This document shows positions 14,869-21,415 of a DNA stretch of 22,251 nt, piece after piece; position 1 is the first letter of the stretch; every line of letters begins with the position of its first letter. Source of the DNA: Devosiaceae bacterium (lineage in GTDB: Bacteria; Pseudomonadota; Alphaproteobacteria; Rhizobiales; Devosiaceae); the NCBI GenBank assembly GCA_021648375.1, contig JAKISW010000040.1, forward strand, positions 1-22,251. Reading direction: 5' to 3'. The position numbers were made by a program, and so were the translations under genes. The notes beneath the pieces were generated by a model. The model was not told the origin of the DNA. It searched no databases and saw nothing but the letters and a program-made list of their open reading frames with translations.

Positions 14869-14934
14869 AACCGGTTTCCTAAACTTTACAGAGCGAGCAA
14901 TGATTTTTGACGCAACTGTCTGCCCTCATACAAT

Positions 14935-14949
14935 GCAAATAGCTTGCCA
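14935..14949 (-). promoter_or_regulatory. Sigma-54 (-24/-12) promoter for fliK
   Basis: The minus strand reads TGGCAAGCTATTTGC. It matches TGGCAC-N5-TTGC at all but one position, with exact GG/GC spacing. Transcription would start near 14923, about 55 bases before the fliK start. FlbD, encoded in this window, is the expected activator. Confidence 0.7.
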
Positions 14950-15160
14950 GTTTGTTGTTTTATAAAAATATGATGTTTTTTCAGTAGGTTAAGCAAAATG
15001 AAATAGATTTTTTATTTGGAGACACTGCAGCTGGAGGGGCAAAATTTGCGCCAGCATGGGCAATTTGTGCCTATTTGCGTTCCTAATTGTGCTTGGGGAT
15101 ATTTTCAGATAAACAGTCCTGATTGGATTGGGCCTTGAACCCATTTTAATGGAGAGATTG

Positions 15161-16336
15161 ATGAATAATGATATTAAAAACCCCAATAATCTGAACAGTC
15201 TTGGTCTTGCGGGTGAGCCAAAGGACTGTCGGATTGTAGTTGCTATGTCCGGGGGAGTGGACAGTTCTGTGGTGGCGGGATTATTGGCCGGGCAGGGCTA
15301 TGATGTAATAGGGGTTACCCTGCAACTTTATGATCATGGGGAAGCGGTGCATCGCAAGGGGGCTTGTTGTGCCGGGCAGGATATTCACGATGCCAAGCGC
15401 GTCGCAGCAATGCTTGATATCCCCCATTATGTGCTCAATTACGAGGAACGTTTTAAAAAGGCGGTGATTGACCCGTTTGCTGATGCCTATGCAAAGGGTG
15501 AAACCCCGGTGCCCTGCATCACCTGTAATCAGACGGTTAAATTTAATGATCTGATGAAGGTTGCCAAAGACCTAAACGGGGCGGCGTTGGCTACTGGTCA
15601 TTATATTCAATCTAAACTTATTGATGGGCAGCGTCAGATGTTGCGCCCGCTGGATAGTGAGCGCGACCAGAGCTATTTCCTGTTTGCCACCACCCCTGAG
15701 CAGTTGGAATTTTTACGGTTTCCGCTGGGTGGAATGAGCAAGGCAAAGGTGCGCGAAATGGCGCGGGAAATGGGTCTGGATATTGCCGATAAACATGACA
15801 GTCAGGATATTTGTTTTGTGCCCGGCGGGCGCTATGCGGATGTGATTGCAAAAATGCACCCAGAAGTCATGCGGGTGGGGGACATTGTTGATCTGAACGG
15901 TAAAATTCTTGGTCAACATAAGGGAGTTGCCAATTATACTATCGGGCAGCGCCGTGGGCTTGGAATTTCTGTTGGCGAACCACTTTATGTGGTGGCGCTT
16001 GATCCTAAAACAGCCCAGGTGGTGGTTGGTCCCCATGAGGCTTTGAAAACTTATACGGTTCGCCTTCGGGATGTGAACTGGCTTGGGGCAAAAGGATTGG
16101 AAAAACTTGCCAGCGGCAATGGTTTGCAGATCGAGGCGAGAATTCGCTCGACCCGCGCTCCGCAATCAGCGGTATTGTTAATGCGTGATGGGGAGATTTT
16201 TGTCACTCTGATTGCCGGTGAATATGGAATTTCTCCGGGGCAGGCCTGCGTGTTCTATGGGGATGATGACAGCCAGGCTCAGGTTTTAGGCGGTGGGTTT
16301 ATCGCCGAGGCGGTTCCGGCCGCTCATGCCGCTTAG
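15161..16336 (+). CDS. mnmA: tRNA-specific 2-thiouridylase MnmA
   Basis: This 391-residue protein starts at ATG 15161, preceded by GGAGAG 4 nt upstream. The in-frame start 33 bases earlier lacks a ribosome site. It has the PP-loop SGGVDSS (30-36) for ATP, the first catalytic cysteine in PVPCITCNQTVKF (C119) and the second in SQDICFV (C218), plus TGHYI and the C-terminal TIGQRRGLGIS and GQACVFY regions. MnmA adenylates U34 of tRNA-Lys, -Glu and -Gln and inserts sulfur to give 2-thiouridine, using sulfur relayed from a desulfurase. It is divergent from fliK and has no functional link to the flagellum. Its promoter was not resolved in the 290-bp gap. Confidence 0.97.
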   Translation: MNNDIKNPNNLNSLGLAGEPKDCRIVVAMSGGVDSSVVAGLLAGQGYDVIGVTLQLYDHGEAVHRKGACCAGQDIHDAKRVAAMLDIPHYVLNYEERFKKAVIDPFADAYAKGETPVPCITCNQTVKFNDLMKVAKDLNGAALATGHYIQSKLIDGQRQMLRPLDSERDQSYFLFATTPEQLEFLRFPLGGMSKAKVREMAREMGLDIADKHDSQDICFVPGGRYADVIAKMHPEVMRVGDIVDLNGKILGQHKGVANYTIGQRRGLGISVGEPLYVVALDPKTAQVVVGPHEALKTYTVRLRDVNWLGAKGLEKLASGNGLQIEARIRSTRAPQSAVLLMRDGEIFVTLIAGEYGISPGQACVFYGDDDSQAQVLGGGFIAEAVPAAHAA

Positions 16337-16362
16337 CCCTGGTCAGGGACCCTATTCAGGGT
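16337..16362. repeat. Paired small hairpins after mnmA
   Basis: CCCTG-GT-CAGGG (16337-16348) is followed directly by ACCCT-ATTC-AGGGT (16349-16362). They begin at the mnmA stop codon. There is no T-run, so termination is only a possibility. Confidence 0.35.
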
Positions 16363-16445
16363 AAGCCTAGTCATAAAAAAGTTTTCTATCGCAACCAAAG
16401 GAATTGCTGGCTTCAGACGTCTAACCTTTAATTGAAAGATAAAAG

Positions 16446-17030
16446 TTGAGCGAAAAACCCATGCCAGCAGTGGCTGTCGTCAATAAAGGTTCTGATATTT
16501 CTTCAGCTGCCGGTGAAGTTATGAAAGAGCTTGCCAGTCGGGCGGCGAAAGGTGATCGCAGTGCTTTTGGCGAGCTGGTGGCGAAGCAATATGATTTTAT
16601 TTTTGCCACTGCGTTCAAATGGTGCGGAAATCATGAGGATGCGCAAGACCTGGCTCAGGATATCTGCGTGAAGCTGGCTCGCATTATAAAGAGCTATGAT
16701 GGGCGGGCAGCATTTTCCACATGGCTTTATCGGGTGGTGATCAACGCGGTGCATGATATGCAGCGCAAGCGAATGCGCCAGAGAAAAGGGGCCAACGAAT
16801 TAAAAGAAATTTCCCCTGACCAGATGGCACCGGATCAGGAGCAAAGCGCGTTAAGGAATGAATTGTGGGCTGCGGTTCGAAGCCTGCCCGAGCGCCAGCG
16901 CGATGCCATGCTTTTGGTCTATGGGGAAGAAAAAACCCATGCCGAGTGTGCGCTGATAATGGATTGCAGGGAAGCTACGGTTTCCGGGCATGTTCATGCG
17001 GCTAAAAAAAACCTGAAGAAATTATTGTGA
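16446..17030 (+). CDS. ECF-type RNA polymerase sigma factor
   Basis: This 194-residue protein starts at TTG 16446; ATG 16461 is an equally weak alternative, since neither has a clear ribosome site. Region 2 is recognisable (FGELVAKQYDFIFATAFKWC, EDAQDLAQDICVKLARII, FSTWLYRVVINAVHDMQRKR). Region 4 reads LPERQRDAMLLVYGEEKTHAECALIMDCREATVSGHVHAAKKNL, a typical HTH. There is no sigma 1.1 or region 3, which marks the ECF class. The next gene begins 9 nt after its stop and encodes a membrane VWA protein instead of a standard zinc-type anti-sigma factor. The regulon and signal are unknown. Confidence 0.92.
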   Translation: MSEKPMPAVAVVNKGSDISSAAGEVMKELASRAAKGDRSAFGELVAKQYDFIFATAFKWCGNHEDAQDLAQDICVKLARIIKSYDGRAAFSTWLYRVVINAVHDMQRKRMRQRKGANELKEISPDQMAPDQEQSALRNELWAAVRSLPERQRDAMLLVYGEEKTHAECALIMDCREATVSGHVHAAKKNLKKLL

Positions 17031-17039
17031 GAAATTCTG

Positions 17040-19217
17040 ATGGATGAAAAACGATTAAAATCGCTAAGCGACATTAAAATTCCTGACGCTGGCAGTGATG
17101 CGCGACAAAAAGCGCTGGCGCTTGCCATGGAAGAATATGATGGAGAATTTGATCATAAAATTGCCGGTGCCGAAGAGAAAAATAAAAATAATTCAACTGC
17201 GACCAAAGGAACTGACGATGGGGAGCGTCCTATATCCACAATCAACTGGATAAAAGGATTTATCACCATGAAGGCTCCAATGAACGCTCGCTTTCCCATC
17301 GCTGCAACTTTAACCGGATTGCTGGTTTTGCCGCTGGGGTGGGTTTTATATCAAAACACCGCATTGACCCCAATTACTTTTGGCGCCCGGACCAATGTGG
17401 AAACCGCTGTTGTGGAACAGCCAAATCCTATTTCGGTTACAGATTCTGGCCCTGTGACAAATCCTGCTCCTGTTTCTACCCCTGTGGCAGAACAGGAACT
17501 GGTGTTTGGAAATGATGCAAGGCAGGAACGAAGCGATGAAAATATTTCAAGCCTGGCCAGTGAAGCAATTGCGCCTCCGCAAAATATTGTTCAACAGGAT
17601 TTAGGGGTAAACCGGGCTCAAATGCAGGAAAAAGTTGCAGATGGATTTGCCGCCCCTGCTTCCATCTCTCCGCTACCAGTTGGTGGATTGATTGCACCAG
17701 CGCCGCCGGTTGATCAATTTAGTGATGCGGATCGGGCGCGGTTGCAACAAATACAAACGAATAATGATCGCTTTGCCGCTTTTGAGGAAGGCGCTATCAA
17801 ATCTGTTGCTGAGGAACCCGTCTCAACCTTTTCTATTGATGTGGACACCGCCTCTTATGCCTATATTCGCCGGGCATTAAACGAGGGGCGTTTGCCAGAT
17901 CCGCAGGCAGTTCGAATTGAAGAGATGGTCAATTATTTCTCTTATGATTATGCAACGCCACAAAATCTTGACAATCCGTTTGCCCCCCAGATGGAAATTA
18001 CTCCAAGCCCGTGGAATGTGGCCAATCAGTTGTTGCGGATTGGCATTGAGGGCTATGTGCCACCTGCCAGCGAGCGTCAGCCGGTAAACCTGGTATTTCT
18101 GATTGATACCTCGGGCTCGATGAGTTCACCCGACAAATTACCCTTGCTGCAAAAGGCATTTGCGCTGGCAGTAAACCAGCTCAATGAAAATGATCAGGTT
18201 TCAATCGTTACCTATGCGGGGGCGGCGGGCATGGTTTTGGCACCAACTCCTGCTTCGGATAAAGCCACCATCTTGGCAGCATTGAATAATCTGCATCCCG
18301 GTGGATCAACTGCTGGAGCGGCGGGAATTGAACTGGCTTATGCTTTGGCCGAGCAGGCAAGTGTTGAAGGTTCTGTCAATCGGGTTTTGCTGGCCACCGA
18401 TGGTGACTTTAACGTGGGTATATCTTCAGAGACCGAACTAAAACGCTTCATTGAAACCAAGCGCCAATCGGGAACATTTCTTTCGGTACTTGGGTTTGGC
18501 ACTGGCAATCTAAATGATGCTTTGATGCAGACACTGGCCCAGAACGGTAATGGCAGCGCCTATTACATCGATAGCTTTAGCGAAGCACAAAAAGTCATGG
18601 TTGAAGAAATCGGCTCAACCCTGACCACCATTGCCAAGGATGTAAAAATCCAGATTGAGTTTAATCCGGCACTTATCGCCCAATACCGCCTGATCGGTTA
18701 TGAAACCCGCGCTTTAAACCGTGAAGACTTTAACAATGACAAGGTTGATGCTGGAGAAATCGGGGCGGGGCATTCTGTAACAGCGCTTTATGAACTGACC
18801 CCGGTGGGCGCTGAAAACTCACTGATCGACCCATTGCGCTATGGGGAAACTGTGGTGCTGGACGGTGGTGAAGTTGGTGTCAGCGCAAGTAATACCGGCG
18901 TAAGCAATCCAAATGAAATCGGGTTCTTCAAATTGCGCTATAAAGAACCCGATGGGGATGTTTCAAAGCTTATCGAGGTGCCAATAACCAGGGATATGGT
19001 TCAGCAAAATATGGCGGATGCCAGCATTGATACAAGGTTTGCTATTGCGGTTGCAGCGTTCGGGCAGAAATTGCGCGGCTCGGTATATGGGGGCGATATG
19101 TCCTATGCAGACATCAAGACATTGGCTGCCGGAGCACGTGGAGATGATCAATTTGGTTATCGGGCTGAATTTATTCGCCTGATCGATCTGGCAGCGGCAA
19201 TCAGCGGCGACAAATAA
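17040..19217 (+). CDS. Membrane-anchored VWA (YfbK-like) protein, possible partner of the ECF sigma factor
   Basis: This 725-residue protein has a hydrophilic N-terminus (1-76), one membrane helix (about 85-105) and a Pro/Val-rich linker (110-240). An N-terminal vWF-A-associated domain follows (about 245-345, STFSIDVDTASYAYIRRAL and IRIEEMVNYF-type). The VWA domain (about 350-520) has a complete MIDAS: DTSGSMS (356-362), the GGSTAG loop (421-426) and ATDGD (452-456). A C-terminal DUF3520-like part runs to the end. The topology puts the VWA region outside the cytoplasm. VWA domains bind protein ligands through a metal ion. The N-terminal segment (RLKSLSDIKIPDAGSDARQK, ALALAMEEYD) faces the cytoplasm and could contact the sigma factor encoded 9 nt upstream. 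No anti-sigma zinc motif is present. The anti-sigma role is inference. Confidence 0.88.
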   Translation: MDEKRLKSLSDIKIPDAGSDARQKALALAMEEYDGEFDHKIAGAEEKNKNNSTATKGTDDGERPISTINWIKGFITMKAPMNARFPIAATLTGLLVLPLGWVLYQNTALTPITFGARTNVETAVVEQPNPISVTDSGPVTNPAPVSTPVAEQELVFGNDARQERSDENISSLASEAIAPPQNIVQQDLGVNRAQMQEKVADGFAAPASISPLPVGGLIAPAPPVDQFSDADRARLQQIQTNNDRFAAFEEGAIKSVAEEPVSTFSIDVDTASYAYIRRALNEGRLPDPQAVRIEEMVNYFSYDYATPQNLDNPFAPQMEITPSPWNVANQLLRIGIEGYVPPASERQPVNLVFLIDTSGSMSSPDKLPLLQKAFALAVNQLNENDQVSIVTYAGAAGMVLAPTPASDKATILAALNNLHPGGSTAGAAGIELAYALAEQASVEGSVNRVLLATDGDFNVGISSETELKRFIETKRQSGTFLSVLGFGTGNLNDALMQTLAQNGNGSAYYIDSFSEAQKVMVEEIGSTLTTIAKDVKIQIEFNPALIAQYRLIGYETRALNREDFNNDKVDAGEIGAGHSVTALYELTPVGAENSLIDPLRYGETVVLDGGEVGVSASNTGVSNPNEIGFFKLRYKEPDGDVSKLIEVPITRDMVQQNMADASIDTRFAIAVAAFGQKLRGSVYGGDMSYADIKTLAAGARGDDQFGYRAEFIRLIDLAAAISGDK

Positions 19218-19260
19218 AAGTTTGGGGCAGTCGTTTTTCCCTCCGCTCGACTGTAATACG

Positions 19261-19296
19261 ACGCGCACCGGCAATATGTTCGGTGCGCGTTTTTTT
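19261..19296 (+). terminator. Strong intrinsic terminator of the ECF-VWA operon
   Basis: ACGCGCACCG (19261-19270) pairs perfectly with CGGTGCGCGT (19281-19290) around a 10-nt loop and runs into a tract of T (19290-19296). It lies 44 bases past the VWA stop codon. Confidence 0.9.
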
Positions 19297-19403
19297 AATT
19301 TTGATAACAAGGTAAAAGCAAATGCCGCTTGACAGAAAAGGGGTGTGAACTTAAGACACGCCAACGTGTTTTATGACTTAAAAAAACTGGTTTGATTGCC
19401 GGG

Positions 19404-19424
19404 CAGGTTTTTCGAAAAAACCTG
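19404..19424. repeat. Inverted repeat upstream of tRNA-Met
   Basis: CAGGTTTTT (19404-19412) and AAAAACCTG (19416-19424) flank CGA. The stem sits just upstream of an AT-rich TATAAAATATTATAAA stretch that probably holds the tRNA promoter -10 region. Its role is unknown. Confidence 0.4.
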
Positions 19425-19456
19425 TTATAAAATATTATAAAACATTCCCAAATCGG

Positions 19457-19533
19457 GGCGGGGTAGCTCAGCTGGTTAGAGCAGCGGAATCATAATCCGC
19501 GTGTCGGGGGTTCAAGTCCCTCTCCCGCTACCA
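19457..19533 (+). tRNA. tRNA-Met (anticodon CAT), probably elongator
   Basis: This is a 77-base cloverleaf with CCA encoded. The acceptor stem GGCGGGG pairs with TCCCGCT (two G-U pairs), followed by D-arm GCTC...GAGC. The anticodon stem GCGGA/TCCGC encloses ATCATAA, so the anticodon is CAT. The T arm is GGGGG-TTCAAGT-CCCTC and the discriminator is A. The G1-U72 pair and overall sequence fit elongator tRNA-Met. Ile2 (lysidine-modified CAT) is not fully excluded. Confidence 0.95.
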
Positions 19534-19553
19534 AATATTTGTGTGATTCTTTA

Positions 19554-19598
19554 TTGCCTAAGTCCGTATTGCCCAAGTCCGTGTTGTCCAAATCCGTG
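19554..19598. repeat. Three tandem 15-bp repeats after tRNA-Met
   Basis: The units are TTGCCTAAGTCCGTA, TTGCCCAAGTCCGTG and TTGTCCAAATCCGTG, in perfect register with few substitutions. They start 20 bases after the tRNA. The 15-bp period equals five codons, and one frame reads through as a Cys/Pro repeat, but no credible start codon serves it. Confidence 0.7.
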
Positions 19599-19761
19599 TT
19601 TTGTTGATATTGTGGGATTTATTACGCGATTTAAGCAAATTATTGAAGATTATGGCCAGCTTTACGAAAAGTTTATTGGCAAATTCAAATAATTTTATCT
19701 ATGGCTTAAGTTACACTTTTCCATAACGGCTCTGCCGCTCATAACAAAAACGGATTTTATA

Positions 19762-20397
19762 ATGTTAAACCGTCGCAATTTTATAACAACCGGCCTGGCT
19801 GCCGGATCCTTTGGCCTTATGTCTTCAAATCAGGCTTTGGCTTCAAGAGCTGATAATGGCAAAGATGCTTTGATACCCGATTATGATCTGCCCCCGGCCC
19901 ATATGCCCCGCATAGTCAAGATAAATGATGGATTTGCCCCGTGGGAAGTTCATGTGGATCCGAATAAATTTTTTATGTATTGGACAATGCCCGATAACCG
20001 GGCCATTCGCTATGTCACTGGTGTTGGCAGGGATGATTTGTACCATCCGGGAATATTTCGTGTAGGCGTAAAGAAGGAATGGCCGCGCTGGACCCCGTCC
20101 CCTGCGATGCTGCAACGTGAGCCTGAATTATACAATAAATTTAGAAATGGTATGCCGGGTGGTCTCGATAATCCATTGGGTGCTCGTGCCATGTATCTTT
20201 ATACAGGATCAGGTCGTGATTCACTTTTGCGTTTGCACGGTACCAATAACCCCAGGACAATTGGCGGTGCGGTCTCCAATGGCTGCGCCCGTCTGGTCAA
20301 TACGCAGATCGTTGAACTTTATGAAAAAGTTAAGGTCGGTACCCGAGTTGTGCTAAATCCAAAAATTGGCGGTCCTGCTCCCCATTCACCTATTTAA
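19762..20397 (+). CDS. Tat-exported L,D-transpeptidase (YkuD/ErfK family)
   Basis: This 211-residue protein begins with a twin-arginine-like leader (NRRNF, then a hydrophobic GLAAGSFGLM, probable cut after ALA). The YkuD catalytic motif reads LHGTNNPRTIGGAVSNGCARL, with His159, Ser172 and nucleophile Cys175. Asn replaces the more usual His in the SxGCxR motif. Members make 3-3 cross-links in peptidoglycan or attach lipoproteins or outer membrane proteins to it. Alphaproteobacteria carry many paralogues, so the exact role is open. Only a weak GGA lies before the ATG. The gene is alone between tRNA-Met and the convergent luxR-type gene. Confidence 0.93.
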   Translation: MLNRRNFITTGLAAGSFGLMSSNQALASRADNGKDALIPDYDLPPAHMPRIVKINDGFAPWEVHVDPNKFFMYWTMPDNRAIRYVTGVGRDDLYHPGIFRVGVKKEWPRWTPSPAMLQREPELYNKFRNGMPGGLDNPLGARAMYLYTGSGRDSLLRLHGTNNPRTIGGAVSNGCARLVNTQIVELYEKVKVGTRVVLNPKIGGPAPHSPI

Positions 20398-20522
20398 TCT
20401 GACGGAGATTAACTTTAGATCACGGCGGAAATTATTGAAATTCATAAGATTTCGAATTGCTTGAATACAAGCTCGGTAATTGCCAACGGGTCTGCCGATT
20501 CAATTGTCAGTCCCGCAATTTT

Positions 20523-21247
20523 CTAAAGCGAAATCAGGCCAAAAGAGAGGGCTTTGGCCAGAGCATGTTCTCTGGTACTGACCCCGAGCTTTTGGCGGGC
20601 CTTGCGGAAATGAAATTCTACCGTAACCGGTTTTAGTTCCATTTTATGAGCAATTTGCTGAGTGCGCAGACCGGTTGCCAGCGATTGCAGACACTCTGTT
20701 TCGCGCGCACTAAAACTTGTTTTGGCGCTGAACGGGGTGTTTTGGCAAGCGCCTGATGGGCGCAAAAAGCAGCCAGATGCAGCAGGTCACCATGCTCTTT
20801 TATGGTTGCGTCACTGGATTTTTTACCCTTGGAATCCATTAAGTTCCAGCCGCCAAATCCTTTTGCGGAGGCAGGCCTAAAACAACTGGAAAATCCCGCC
20901 TTAAATCCGGTTTCTCCGGCTTCCTGCACCAAGGTTTTTTGCGAACTGCTTAGGTGAGGGTATAGATCAAGATTATCAGCACCAGTTAAAACTGGGGTCG
21001 GGGATGTGCCGGTGCAGCAAATTTGTGCAAAAGAATCGATTTTGTGGTAATTTGAATCTACATAATGTTGATGCCAGCTTTTTGGCAACGTGCTCTTAAG
21101 GGTGAAATTTGCGCCGTCAGCATCAAGGTAAACCAGACCATCAATTCCAAACTGGTTGAAAAAATTGACGCTTGAGCGCCATACGCTGTCATCGCTGGAG
21201 GCTTCTGTCAGGTCAGCTGTGAAATCTGTAACAGAATATATTCGCAT
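20523..21247 (-). pseudogene. LuxR-type autoinducer-binding regulator, split by a one-base frameshift
   Basis: Residues from ATG 21245-21247 (GGGAGGGGA ribosome site, 6-7 nt) form a LuxR autoinducer-binding domain: W58 and Y62 (SWHQHYVDSNYHKIDSF) and D71 match conserved ligand-pocket residues, but the usual following Pro is Ser. The frame stays open to 20633 with nonsense after about residue 176. The HTH half continues in another frame: FSARETECLQSLATGLRTQQ and IAHKMELKPVTVEFHFRKAR, a good LuxR recognition region. The frames join at a run of four C (plus-strand G at 20734-20737). Adding one base there gives an intact protein of 241 residues, the normal family length. It could be a true pseudogene, a phase-variable gene or a sequencing error. 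No luxI is in the window. Confidence 0.85.
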
Positions 21248-21285
21248 AAATGTCCCCTCCCATTTTCTTAAGTTTAACACGGTGA

Positions 21286-21301
21286 CTATGGATTTCCATA
21301 G
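21286..21301. promoter_or_regulatory. 16-bp palindrome between luxR-type gene and VWA gene
   Basis: CTATGGA-TT-TCCATAG is a 7+7-bp dyad in the divergent gap, 39 bp upstream of the luxR start. An overlapping small palindrome ATAGCTAT follows it (21298-21305). Size and location fit a lux-box-like operator; the sequence is not a recognised consensus. Confidence 0.4.
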
Positions 21302-21415
21302 CTATTCTGCACGGCTTGCGGGGGGTATGTCTTGCTCCAATTTGAACAAATTCCATTTGGTGCAAAATTCATTCGGCACAAATTTTACCGTGTAGCAGAT
21401 TTCGTTGAGGACATT

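Noticed and set aside
16337..16362. Intrinsic terminator for mnmA
   Set aside because: The hairpins have only 5-bp stems and are not followed by a T-run, so I list them only as a repeat.
19404..19424. Intrinsic terminator upstream of tRNA-Met
   Set aside because: The T-rich part is inside the stem, not after it, and the VWA operon already has a strong terminator at 19261-19296.
20734..20737. Programmed -1 frameshift to make the LuxR-type protein
   Set aside because: No X-XXY-YYZ slippery heptamer is in register with the first frame at the junction, and such regulation is not known for this family. A simple one-base deletion explains the break.
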